64,000 nt of DNA, from positions 8,258,501 to 8,322,500 of the forward strand of contig OV121087.1 of the NCBI GenBank assembly GCA_921293015.1. The letters run 5' to 3'. Positions 1-12,080 of this stretch are shown here, piece by piece. The DNA is from Phorcus lineatus (lineage: Eukaryota > Mollusca > Gastropoda > Trochida > Trochidae). The first letter of the stretch is position 1. Each line of letters starts with the position of its first letter. Under the pieces are notes generated by a model that saw only the letters and a list, made by a program, of their open reading frames with translations, was not told the DNA's origin and did no database searches. The translations under genes were made by a program, and so were the position numbers.

Positions 1-180
1 ATATCTATCATGACATGCCAGTAGATTGATCAACGTTGATGAGAATGGTTTGTGCTAAGGTTCCTCAGCACGCTCCTTTGGTTTGTGTGGTGTCTAATCT
101 AACGTGATCTGATTGGTCTTTAGAGAGCACCCTTCTAAGCACATGGTGTGATGTAGGTTAAGGGTTTGAGGACATTTGGT
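1..180 (+). repeat. Dispersed repeat, copy A (continues to the window edge)
   Basis: Aligns directly with 6084-6262. Both contain ACATGCCAGTAGA, AACGTGATCTGATTGGTC, GAGAGCACCCTTCT and a shared downstream TGATGT-GGTTAA stretch. They are interrupted by small indels, which suggests two old copies of one family. Confidence 0.7.
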
Positions 181-559
181 TTTAATACGACCGTCTCTAT
201 TTTGATCGAAGTTTGAGAAAATAATTGGAACTGAAACAATGTCTTTACCTCAATAATTATTTTGCACTATGCTCACCAACAACTTATACAAAGGAAATGT
301 TAATTTCAAAATCCCGATTTTCATAAATAAATTCTAATTTGAGTAAAGAAAATATATTTATACAGCATATTGTTAAAACGCATTTTGAAAAGTTTCTACG
401 TTGTCCACTGTTAGACAGATTATACCCAAAAGAACCAAATTAGTTTCTAAAGCTTCTTTTCCTAATGTCTGTGAAAGTTTGGCTGACTCATGGTTTCCAA
501 TTCGCAATTCAGTTTTTGTCAAGAATATAAAGACAGCCAAAATATAGTGTCCTTGTTAC

Positions 560-1360
560 TTCTGGTTTTCATCATCCAGAAATCAATTTTCGCAAACAGT
601 GAGGTGCCCTTGGGTTTTTTCTGGTTTTCAACATCCATAAATCAATTTTCGCACAGAGTTAGCTGCCCTTGTTTATTTCTGGTTTTCTGTCGTTCTTGCT
701 CTTTCTGGTTTTCAGCATCCATAAATAAATTGAAGGTCTTTAGTATCTGTGTCATATTATGTTTCTCGTATATGTAGGTTAGGTGCCCTTGTTTTTATAA
801 TTTCTGTAAATTCAGTTTTCGCACAGAGTAAAGTTCCCTGATTTTTCTCTAGATTTCAACATCCATCAATCAATTTCGCACAGAATAAGGCGTTCATGCT
901 CTTTCTGGTTTTCAACATCCATCAATCAATTTCGCACAGAATAAGGCGTTCATGCTCTTTCTGGTTTTCATCATCCATCAATCAATTTCGCACAGAATAA
1001 GGCGTTCATGCTCTTTCTGGTTTTCAACATCCATCAATCAATTTCGCACAGAATAAGGCGTTATGCTCTTTCTGGTTTTCATCATCCATCAATCAATTTC
1101 GCACAGAGTAAGGCGTTCATGCTCTTTCTGGTTTTCATCATCAATAAATCAGTTTTCGCACAGAGTAAGGCGTTCTTGCTCTTTCTGGTTTTCATCATCA
1201 ATAAATCAGTTTTCGCACAGAGTAAGGCGTTCTTGCTCTTTCTGGTTTTCATCATGAATAAATCAGTTTTCGCACAGAGTGAGGCGTTCTTGCTCTTTCT
1301 GGTTTTCATCATCAATAAATCAGTTTTCGCACAGAGTGTTTTTGCTCTTTCTAGGTTTTA
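560..1360 (+). repeat. Minisatellite with 56-57-bp unit
   Basis: The phrase CTGGTTTTCA recurs at 905, 961, 1017, 1072, 1128, 1185, 1242 and 1299 (steps 56, 56, 55, 56, 57, 57, 57), with more diverged units back to about 560. Two unit subtypes are visible: an upstream one with CATCCATCAATCAATTTC and a downstream one with CATCAATAAATCAGTTTTC. Units of 57 keep frame, so repetitive ORFs appear on both strands; these are by-products and not a gene. Confidence 0.93.
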
Positions 1361-1734
1361 AACATCTATAAATAAACTTATGGTCTTTAGTATCGGTGTC
1401 GCATTATGTTTCGAGCTCGCATATGTAGGTTAAGGAGCCTTGAAAATTAAACCTTCCAAACCGTTGGTCTTTATTTGTGTATGACGTTGGAGATTATGCT
1501 TCATATCATCTTTCAAGCTAAGTTTTTTAAACAAAAGGTCTGTAAGTCAAATTAATTTTGATATTTCTTACAGCATAGAAATACTCAATATCATTGAATA
1601 CAAATCAACATGCAGATTTATGTCTTTGAAATTTATGTTTATTAACTTCATTTTTGGGGGTATCAAGTGAAATATTTTTGGGTTTACCTTTGTATTTCTC
1701 TAGATATGGTTCTGTTATGAATGTATATATGTAT

Positions 1735-1935
1735 ATATACATACAGAGAGACAGAGAGAGACACACACACAGACACACAGATACAGAGTGACAGACAGAC
1801 AGAGACAAACAATGGGACACAAACAGACGGAGAGACAGACAGGCAAACAGAGTGACTGAAGACTGGCAGACAACGACAAACAAAGAGACAGACGGACAGA
1901 CAGATAAACAGATAGATAGATAGAAAGATAGATAG
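1735..1935 (+). repeat. GA/GACA-rich low-complexity tract
   Basis: Purine-rich run of GACA, GAGA, CACA and GATA words, ending in short GATA repeats (1908-1936). It produces leucine/serine/cysteine-rich spurious ORFs on the minus strand. Confidence 0.9.
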
Positions 1936-1989
1936 AAATGTTCAGAACTTGATGTTTTTCTCGTTTCTCTGAACTTGCTTGCATCAAGC

Positions 1990-4810
1990 AGCTTTTATCT
2001 TATAGGGGTATTTAAGGTTTATGAATATTTTTTTATGATCATATGTGTTCAAAGATGTATTGACACCAAGGTAGTGAATCTCCACATAATGGAAATGGGA
2101 AATGTTTCAATAACAAGGGCTACACAGTTGAAATGAGTGAAAACCAAGAATTTTCATCAATTGTTTCAGTATCCAGAAAGAAAAAAAGCAAGATGTCAAA
2201 AGATTTTTAATCAAGTGGAAGTTTGACGGGTCCACTGGGAATATAAGATAAAGAGGGTCTAATGAGGTTAAGAGTTTTTCTTAGGCACTCTGTATTGATT
2301 AAACATTAACTTAATATGCAACACTTAACACAATGTATTTTTTAGGAAGAATGGAGATCCCTATTGCTACATTGCTATTTGTTGTCATGGTAACGAGCCT
2401 TCATAGTTTTCGGAAAGTTATTGGGTACAAAATCTAGTTCTATGATATTAAAGCGATGATGCTTACATATAGTCTTATTTCAATAAGGTTTCATAATAGA
2501 TTTTGTTAAAAATATATTTTTAAAAAGTATCATTGGAGGTTTCCTATTATTTTTTTTAGATATTGGTTCCTAGATTTCAAACATTTTAATGGCATTTTCT
2601 TAGCCTATCGCAGTAAATTATAATTCTATGATTTCAGATTTCAGAAATTGTTTAAATCTTTAAATGTATCCTTTCTTCCATTAAAAAATAATTTTAATGT
2701 CAGTTCAATTGTTCTGTCAAATATTTTTTTCTTGCTCACTTTTCCAGTATAGATATCCAATTTCCCCTCGTATTTGATCACCACATGATATCAGTTGTCT
2801 AAGGAGGCCGAAAGACGGAGCTCAATTTAGATATAGGTATCCACGATTGAGGGGACACTGGGGAATCTCCTTCAAAGGGAACAATCAAAGTATTATTGTA
2901 CATTGGCTAGGAGGATTTGATCAGTGATATAGACTATATACAAGTGCCAGCTTTAATTCTCCAATACGTCCTGGGGGGAAATATACCAGACGCATACTAA
3001 AGCAATTGAAGCCAAGTGTTCTTGGTCGAAACGCTAGGTTGGAATAGCCAGTCCATTTTCTCCCCACGGAGGTGGCTCTGTCATAAATTCTCATCCTATA
3101 CTAGGCTTAGAAACGCTCGTATTGGGACAGAGTTTAGTATATGAAGTTTTGACAAAGCTACCTCGCTGATGTGAGAAAGTACATTGTTTGGACTTTTGAG
3201 AATAGTGCTGAATGAAAAACATGATCTCTATATGGTGAGAATAACATTTGAACCAAAATAAATCAATCGACTGAGCTGTATATCAAACTTAACAGCAGTT
3301 TATTATCTTATTATTCAACATGAAAATAGAGAATAATTTATGTGATTTGTTTAATAGCATTTGAGGCAGTGGTCCGTGGACTGAAAATTACTTTTCACTT
3401 TATCACAATAGATGTACGGTTTTGATTAAATATGATAGCAAACGCTCTATTCATGCATATCAATTTCTATATTCATAAGCATATTGGAAATAAATTGCGA
3501 CTACTGGTTGGTGAAAATATGTTACATCCTTCTTGCTCCAAGTGAACACGAAGATATCCTTTCTCCAAAGTAGGCAATCAACCTAATCATTAAAGGATTA
3601 CTTTTTCTTTGAAAATGTTTATAGTATTTTAATCATACTATACATGAGATGAGTATTCAAATCGCTATTACACACTTCTCTTGGATATTATTGCCATTGT
3701 CTTGAAAACAGGTGTTGCTAAGAAAGTTGCTATTGAGAACACAGTAATAAAATTATCAAACATTATCCAAGGTTATCAACACACCCACAAAGATGGAAGA
3801 GAAAAAGTATCGACATCACCATCATTGGTGGCCGTATAATGTTACAGAAAACCATCATTAACGCCCGTAAAAATTCTACAGAGTTTATAATGACATTCAA
3901 AAAGCACTTGCTAATGACATAGTTTAGAGGTCATCGATTGGCGCTATTGTATCTGTATTTCTTAGTATGTCTGGGTACCGTCGGTCGTTAGAAACATTAC
4001 CAAAATTATTTGATTATAAATCAACAAAATAAGGATTTTACTAATGGTATTTTATGGTTAGATATAATGTGAAAGATAATATGAGTTGCATGCACTCCGA
4101 TCAGAATTTTCATGAATTCTATTTCATGACCATTATTTAAGAGTTTGATATTTTGAGACCGACATGCTACTCAATAACATGCCTTTTCCCTAAGTACAAT
4201 GTTTAATAGAAGATGCCATTTTATCCAAATGTTACATTACTTTTCGTTTAAGAAATAAATGTTTAGGTTTAGTTTGACTTGTATTTTGCACTCTTCATAA
4301 GAATGATTTAGATGAAAGTAACTGAGTCATTTAATGAACAATGTAAGACACCTTACAAATCTAAATTGCATTACCTGTATTGCGTGTCCAACAAAAAGCA
4401 TAAGAAGAATTTTGTAAGAATGCAAAACATAAGACTCTTTTATTTACATCACATGTATTTCCTTCTCCAAAGCGTGATGAGGCTTCTGCAAAGGTTAACA
4501 TGTCTCCTACTTTCCAGCTTCTAGAGAAAATTGGATTTCAGGTAAATTGCTTTTCTGATTGTTAAGCTTTGGAAAGGACCCAAGAGTATCTCCATTTCGC
4601 TTGGGGATAGTGCTTGACGTAACTGAATCTGAGTCGACAAAGGTCGTGTATTTCACCATGAAGGCGTTGAGTGTTCATGCATCAGTCAGATGTCAACACT
4701 TTGTCCATATAATTGCTTTTCTTTGACTGGAATATGTGAGAAGTATTTGCCGAAATTAAGTTACTCTCTCTTTTGTCTTGAATTCTGATGCAGAAGAATT
4801 AAGATTACTT
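1990..4810. other. Non-coding, AT-rich; one more balanced stretch at 2740-3140
   Basis: No coding frame with homology. 2740-3140 is less AT-rich than its flanks and could be regulatory, but I see no defined motif architecture. Short ORFs such as 4312-4524 are not supported. Confidence 0.5.
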
Positions 4811-4976
4811 TTAAGGACATACTTTGGAAATCTTATATGATACTCTATATGATTTAGATTTTCATGATAAAATTTCTTTTATTGTCTTGAACTTAAGGAT
4901 ATACTTTGGAAATCTTATATGATACTCTATATGATTTAGATTTTCATGATAAAATTTCTTTTATTGTCTTGAACTT
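4811..4976 (+). repeat. Recent 82-bp tandem duplication
   Basis: 4811-4892 is repeated nearly perfectly at 4893-4976 (differing near the junction, GGACAT versus GGATAT, and at the end). The near identity suggests a recent event. Confidence 0.92.
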
Positions 4977-7600
4977 TTAAATAGTGTTTATGAACAGAAT
5001 ATCTGAATTGTCAAACTGGTGGAACAGTTTTTTATTTTCTCTTATCTGATAACAATTTCAATTTCATGTTTGAATTATTTCAATTGAGTCTTTATCTTCA
5101 TATTTGATTTTATGAATAAAATAGTAAACGTGGAAGAAAAGGTATCAATCTTACTGCGGATCGTCAAAATGCAATAAACAATGACTTTTGTGTAAAATTT
5201 AGGAATATATAAACAGTTATTTATTTTCTAATCATATAAGGTTTGATAAGAAGATTTTTTATGTCTTGGTATGTTCGTGTGTATTGTTGGATTGTCTGAC
5301 AAGAATAAGTAATGTATAACTCATTGTATTAAAGATATAGATTTTATCTATCTTATTAGTCGTGATGACAAGAATGCAAAAGTGGTCCTATTGTATCAAA
5401 CATATTTTTTAAAATGTCATGTGCATCAAGTTGTGTAAGAGAATAACGGTTTCTTATTCGGTTCAATATCAAGGCATTTGAAGGTCAAAGGTTGTTATTA
5501 ACCTTAATTTTTTAAAAACCATCTTCACTCACACTTTAAATCATTTACATGATATTGATCATTTCTGTCAATATTTTACTTCATGTATATTGAAAGATTA
5601 TTGACTCAAACAGTCGTGACAATACGTAAATGTCTGGTAACCTTTCTTTACAGTGTTGAAAGTATCTCCATTAAAACCTAACAAAAGCAGGCATTAAATG
5701 CCTATGAAAGAATACATGCTTAACATGTTCAAGTTATATAGATATAATGACAGCGAGAGGGAAATATTATTTAAGTTGAAGTTTCATAAACTTCATAAAC
5801 CTTAATAAACACTCATATCTGAAGACTTTTCTTTTCGAAATGATTGTCCTGGAATCATGCATCAAATTAGCCTATTTCCTTCAGTTAGTTACAAGTTGAT
5901 TTACTTGGTTTCGTGACCTACCACAATTTGGTCGAAGCCAAAGCCTCCCTTTAGTAATAATATCTTGTTTCTAAAGAGTCCTCAGTACATAATCATTGGA
6001 ATCCTAAACTCCAATTTGTGGTAATTAAGACGAGGGCCCCATGCTTGTAAGGTTTCCATTGGTTTTGCTTCCCAACTGAATCAATATCGGACATTACATG
6101 CCAGTAGAGGGACCAACGCTGATGATAAAGATTTGTGTGTATGTTCTCCAGCGCGATCTATACGGATTGTATGATCCCTAATTTAACGTGATCTGATTGG
6201 TCCTGAGAGAGCACCCTTCTCAGCACATGGCGTGATGTTGGTTAAAGGTTTGGGGACATCAGCTTTAGAGAATGTCCTGCTAGCTGTGATGTTGGCTTAA
6301 CAAAACTATATATCTTTGTCTGCACAAGCAACGTCAATGGCGATTACCAACCTAGTCATTGTTAAAAAAATTGTTATCCTTTTGTTATTCTTCATAAATT
6401 CTGTTTAAATCATTTTCAATGTAAACTGTTAATTTTTTAAACATCAAATGAGGGAGAAAATTAGGAAATCAATTTGATGTCATGGAACATATGCATACAG
6501 TCTTGTCTAGGTAATGTCATATCGTATATACATGTAGCTACAGTTCCTTCCCCCGTTCGTCAATTGTTTGGTTATAAATGAAACTCTTCGTATAGGAAAA
6601 CTAATTTATAACCACTCCTGTCAAAACTCTAGTCGTGTCAGTCACCAGTTCCTGTTCATACACGGAAGATGAGATTGGAGGAAACCGTAGGCAAATGAAT
6701 TGATTACTTCAGAACATCCATAGATCAATGGTAGCAAGATTTAGGTCACCATGTGAATTATCAAAAAATTACTCTTTGCTGACGGATGTTCGACCATGTT
6801 TGTTGAACAACATGAAGTTCCTTTCATAAAAATAATTCTGTTACAATATCAAAACATAGATGAGTCTGTCCTTTGAGTAGTTTTGCAGTATTCTAATATG
6901 TCATTGCATACAGATACAGATAGTGAATTTTGCTCATCGCCTATATGGCTATTCCATAATCCATATATAATAGATGTGTTTTAGAAAGCAAATGTCTGCA
7001 CTGTGACCTTGACTTTTATTAGGGACATCAATACCTGTTTTAAGGATTGGCATATCATATGAATATAACTTATTTAACAAAACAAAAAATATATTCAAAT
7101 TGATAGATTCATGGATGTAACTAAAAGTAAAAAGCCGTTATAGATTGAGTAAGACTATAAACGTTAAATATTAGCATCATTTCATTTAGATGGACTATGC
7201 ATTTAAAAAACAGCTGATTGGTGTTTTTTATGCAATTTTCAAAAAGAGCACATTTGATGAAATATTGAATTTATTAAAACAAACACAAGGAAGCATAATA
7301 GCATGAAAATATTTTCATCTAATGTTTCAAATATATTTTTTGAAGTTTTGATATGAATAACTTTGTATAGTTATATTAAGTATTTCAAGTTGAACATCCA
7401 TAGCGAAAATTCCAAATTCGAAACATACAAACGCTTAATAAAATGCGTACTCTTAGCCTTTATCACTGAAAGAATTGTCTAATAAAATCTGCATTTATTC
7501 TATACATTCAATGAATACGTAATTTTCAAAAATGTGAACTATATATTTGCTAAAACCCGTAGTCTATTTCGTTGTGAGAATTTTGTCTTGACAATCTTGG
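4977..7600. other. Non-coding AT-rich sequence
   Basis: Apart from repeat copy B (6084-6262) I see no gene, RNA or repeat structure here. Confidence 0.5.
6084..6262 (+). repeat. Dispersed repeat, copy B
   Basis: Partner of 1-180 in direct orientation, 6.08 kb apart. The spacing would suit LTRs, but the sequence between has no gag-pol coding and the copies are too diverged, so an interspersed family is more likely. Confidence 0.7.
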
Positions 7601-7603
7601 TTT

Positions 7604-7833
7604 TTAATATTGAAATTTGCATTTATTTTCTACATTCGATGAATACTTAATCTTCGAATCATCATCAAGTGTCAAAATAAGAAATTTCTCAGGAGGACTG
7701 CAGATTGCAGAATCAGCTCTTTCCGGGGAGACTAATTGCTGAATAAGCCTTTCCACCAAGGGAACAACAAGGCAAGATGCATAGGCCCATGCTGTCATAT
7801 CAGTGTATTGATACTTTACTGCAGACACATAGT
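7604..7833 (-). pseudogene. Unrecognised coding-like fragment, minus strand
   Basis: A minus-strand open frame of about 75 residues has mixed amino-acid composition unlike the surrounding AT-rich chance ORFs. It includes YTDMTAWAYASCLVVPLVER and CSPPEKFLILTLDDD, and ends at TAA 7604. An acceptor-like TGTCTGCAG precedes the TAAAGTATCAA part on the minus strand, so it could be a terminal exon. I do not recognise the family, and no flanking exon with matching phase was found. Confidence 0.22.
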
Positions 7834-8264
7834 CTGTTAGCAAATCTTAGCAAGCGTTCTGTATCGATCAAGTAGCCCAGAGATTTCTGCAATATACATG
7901 GCTCCAGATAAACTAATAGTCGCCTCTAGATAAAGTAATACTCATATCCAACAGTTTGATTTATTGTCCCTATGTTCATTTAGCATAATTTACACGCTGA
8001 GGTTCTTTCACGTTTGTGTTTCATCTGCAGATGTATAAAATACAATTTATATTTGTTGATTTATCACACTTGAAGCCATACTGTTGCTTCGCAGTTGACT
8101 TACAGCGCCTCACGAACGGGAAGATGCAACGTCTCTCTGTCCATATGAGATATCAACCTTACTATGAGGTTTCTATATTGCGATCTGGCGAATACAATTT
8201 CACCATTCGTGTATAATAATTCATCACCCTAAATTGTGTTCCAAAGGAGACGTGGAAGAAAAAA

Positions 8265-8314
8265 GATATCTCCTTGGAGATATCGTTTTTGACCAAGGAG
8301 ATATCGTTTTTGAC
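8265..8314 (+). repeat. Inverted and direct repeat of GGAGATATC
   Basis: GATATCTCC (8265-8273) and GGAGATATC (8276-8284) form a near-perfect palindrome with a 2-nt centre. The 18-bp segment 8276-8293 then recurs directly at 8297-8314, a 21-bp period. Confidence 0.85.
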
Positions 8315-8676
8315 AGTTGTTTTAGAAGATATCCTGTACCCAGACATTGACCTGTCATCGTCAAGTTCATGACATCAAAACGCTATTTCGTCATAAACAT
8401 TAAGACGTCACAATGCTATGACTTCACCGCATTCAGAGTCTAAGGGTAGTGCAGTGTTCAGAGAAATACATTTGTCATGGAAATGTAATGAAAAATGATT
8501 TGGGATGATAAATAGAATCTCACCCTCGTGTCTTATGATAAAAGTAAAATAATCTCGGCAAGTCTCCAACACTTGTCACGTTTAACAACACCAGGGATAG
8601 ATTCTTTATTTAGGTAACATTGGGTTTATTCATGCGGGTGGTCCAGAGCAAGCACCTTTATTGTGTCTGCAACACA

Positions 8677-9170
8677 TTACAGTTCCTCCATGTCAAGAGC
8701 AGCAACATTAGGCTGACATATTGACTTCTTATCAAATAACACATTTTCACCTTCCTGGTTTTCTATCATTTGCAACACCACTAAAAGAGGAAGATTTACC
8801 CACTGCTGCAGACAAGGTTTATTTACAAGTCTATATTTATCTTCACTACTAGAAGAAGAGACAGATTCGTTTAACATTCTTTTTCGTATAGACATTCCTT
8901 ATCTCCAGTGCTACAAGGGCAAACAAATTTACGGGCTGCAGAAATACTGCCGTCTGAGGGTAGACTGGTCGATGTATCTTTGAATCTTCTGACTCCACAA
9001 ATCTGGATTCTCTTGATTGTTAGAACAGATGAGAAAACTCTGGATCCGACAGGGGAACTGTTTGGTTTGCAGATAACTTTCAAGGATGCTTTGTCCACTG
9101 GATGCTATTCGTGTCCTATCTGATGGCGAAATCTTTCAGTCTGATAAGCTGGTGTGAAGCGTCTTTCATT
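8677..9170 (-). pseudogene. Unrecognised coding-like fragments in two minus-strand frames
   Basis: Two overlapping minus-strand frames lie here. One (8871-9098) ends FVCPCSTGDKECLYEKEC. The other (8677-8895) runs from ATG to a stop as 72 codons. The first has no ATG and continues upstream through an in-frame TAG as RFTPAYQTERFRHQIGHE. The broken frames suggest a decayed coding sequence, perhaps from a mobile element, but I cannot name a family. Confidence 0.2.
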
Positions 9171-9240
9171 GGGATGTGTGTCATCACGTCTGTCATACCA
9201 CATCGACATTATCAATTTAATTGTAATTCCTACTTGTCAA

Positions 9241-9720
9241 ATCTATTCCATTAATGTAGGCTGACATGATTATTATAATTTGTATAGCTTATTGAGAAAT
9301 CCCTTCGATCATATCAAGCTCATGTTGTATCATGTTACGTATAATAAGTTAATGTGAAACCACTTCCATCATTTTTAGCTGATGTTGTATCATGTTATGT
9401 ATAATAAGTTAATGTGAAACCACTTCCATCATTTTTAGCTGATTTTGTATCATGTTAAGTGTAATAAGTTAATTTTATATCCTTTCCATTGTATTAAGCT
9501 GATGTTGTATCATGTTATGTGTAATAAGTTAATGTGAAAACACTTCCATTATTAAGGCCGATTTGGTGTCACATCAAATGTAATAGGTTCTAGTGAAATC
9601 ACTTCCATTACGTTAGTCTGGTAATATCTTGATTGAAATGAGTTCTCGCGGAATCTTTTCCTTTACCGTAGGCTAACACGATAATTTCATCTATAAAAGC
9701 TTATGAGAGCTCACTTTCAT
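9241..9720 (+). repeat. Tandem array with 60-bp unit, about eight copies
   Basis: The period is exactly 60 for several units (9301, 9361, 9421, 9481), each carrying CATGTTA, GTATAATAAGTTAA and a CCACTTCCAT-type start. Copies at both ends (9241 and 9541-9720) are more diverged, as expected of an array homogenised in its middle. Confidence 0.93.
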
Positions 9721-11690
9721 TGTAATCGAAATTGCCTTCATTACAACTTGAATTAAATTTTGTTGATACTTAATTGTTCCTCTTCAAATAGATGCCACAT
9801 TAAACATACTCGTGACATTAATCATGTTGCAACTTGTAACAAATATAACCTTCAAAGGTTCTTGTACCTCACAGTCAATACATCACTAGGCTTGCATTAA
9901 AGTAGAGTCTCTCATTCTTCATCATGAGCCCTATAGAAACACGGAACTTCTTGGCAGGTCTGAGATCTATCAAAAGCCTTCATCAACCAGGCTATATATC
10001 TTCCAGCGTGCATAAAAAGCCTTTCTTTGATGTTGTATTTCATCAAGAACAGTTTTATGTAGTGTCCTATCTCTATTCAAAGTTTGGTATTTCTATGCAC
10101 TATTGTCAGGGAAGGGGGAGAAGTTTGAAATGTTTCACCTGTCTAGACAGGGTATACAGTAAAATGACAGAAGATCATCCTTAGAGTGAGATACGGATCT
10201 ATATATTTCAGCTATATCTCTCGCTGTTCCTCCACACAATGCATCTTGTAGCTCTCTTGTGCAGTGCTGTTTATTACACCATACTTTCTGCTTTCGTGGA
10301 CGTCTTTATCCTTGCGACTGGGATGTTTTGCATAATTTATAGTTATATGATTCTGTCATATTTCACAGTCATGCCTTGAATAATGTTCCATGTTATGGAG
10401 AACACAGTGACATAAAAAGACTTGTCACAATGACCTAGTAGAGTTGGTCCAGACGGTGTTTGATGAGCTTCATTGGGCTGTCTTTATTAATTTGTTTTGA
10501 GGACCGATGTTAGTATGCTATATATTGCTTTGTTTTTGTGTTTCTATCTATTTTTTTTAGCATTACAATTTGATTTCATATTGAAGATTTATTTATTGGT
10601 AAGCAACAACTTTTACATAAGAGATACGTCGAATCGATTCTCCTCGAATTGTTAAGAGGGAAACAATTTTATACTTTGATGAATATACAATAGTTTTAAA
10701 CTTGCAATGTTGCGTTTAAAGATAAAACCTTCTCCGTAGGATTAAATGAACCAATAGTTGAACACGGTTTTGTGAGTTGATATTGTCAATAAATAAAGCA
10801 ATGTAAAATAGAATTTCAAATAGAAATGACAAAAAAACTCATATGTGCTCTAATTCAAAATTTATTTAAAGTAAGTTTTTCAGATGTGCTGACCAAAAGT
10901 GAACAATCTCATTTTTTTATAAACGCTCACCTGTAGTATTAAAATCGATACAAGGGATGATACCCAAAGAATGACTGGAGTGAAGTATATAACTTCACAG
11001 CGGAAGATCAAAAGGACACTATAGCCGCGATCAATAGGTTTGATGGAGAGTGATGTCAGAAAACGTCGTACAATCTGTAGGATATACAGTAGACAAACAG
11101 TAAGTAAATAGCTTTCTTCCCGAGAGCCCGAGACAACTACTATGTTCTTCTTTTGCTATGCTAATTTATATAGACCGAGACTTGGATAGTAGGACTTTTG
11201 GAAACTAATATTATAAATGATTTGCATTATCTTAAATACCATTAAGCCCTTTTAATATAAGCGTCAGTCCTTAAGTGTTGTATTTCCAAGTGCAAATCAT
11301 TAGAAAACCGTTTTGGTATGGACTTGCAAGGCTATAACTGACAGAAGCCCCATCAGGCTGTAAACCTGTGGACGTTAGCTTATTACACGGTAAATTCTAA
11401 ATTGCAATTTTTGTGTTTGGTGGAAGGAAGAGGTTGTATAGGATGAAGCCTGCTGGCAGACAAGTTTACACTCAGACAGGGGAAGTCAGAGCCGTCTTTG
11501 GATCGGATCGAAGTTGATTGATCTGGAATATCGATACAGAGGGGACGAGAGGAAAGACAGATTCCCACCATGTCCTAGAAACACTGTTCCTTATTGATCT
11601 GAACTCTAATCTTTCAAAAAATTACTTTTGGAAATATCTGACCCCTTAAACGAATTAATCGATTCGATAGGAAGGGATTAGCTTGAAGGT
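9721..11690. other. Non-coding sequence, no supported feature
   Basis: Contains a frame at 9924-10184 (ATG in reasonable context, 86 codons) that I do not recognise and that lacks splice or homology support. Nothing else stands out. Confidence 0.45.
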
Positions 11691-12080
11691 CATGGCTGTT
11701 ATTGGGGTTAATGCAAGCTTCACAAGCGACAAATAGACATGGTTCTATCTTGCCTGGAGATCAAGCTGAACAAGGGCTCGTTGGGGAAGGGAGGGGAGGG
11801 GGTTCGAATGATCAATAGGTTGGAATAGCACAGGCGGTCAGATGCGAGGACGAGCCCATTGAATTAACTCAACTTATGCGGGTCTGTCAGCTCGTAAATA
11901 TGTCGAGTCTTGCCTCTGAATTGGTTTACTTGGTACATTTGTGCTGGAATTACCGACATTCTGCTTTGTGACCACGCTGTCGCGTCAAATCTCGTCAAGT
12001 CTCGTCAAGCCTCGTCAGGTCCAGAAAGCCCGCTTTGATGTCGCCTTCCATTGTTGATAAGTGTAGAATGGAAGCTGACC
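11690..12080. other. Balanced-composition island, candidate conserved non-coding element
   Basis: Noticeably less AT-rich than its flanks, with no open coding frame. Contains four tandem 10-bp words of the type CGTCAAGTCT at 11982-12021. A regulatory role is inference only. Confidence 0.25.

Noticed and set aside
1008-1361. 117-codon ORF with 19-residue repeats, and antisense repeats at 1082-1315
   Set aside because: Product of the 57-bp minisatellite; repeats read open in several frames on both strands.
1605-1987. Leu/Ser/Cys-rich minus-strand ORFs
   Set aside because: Antisense of GACA/GAGA/CACA low-complexity DNA.
1-6262. LTR retrotransposon bounded by the repeats at 1-180 and 6084-6262
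   Set aside because: No gag, protease, RT or integrase coding, no TG...CA ends, and the repeats are diverged with indels.
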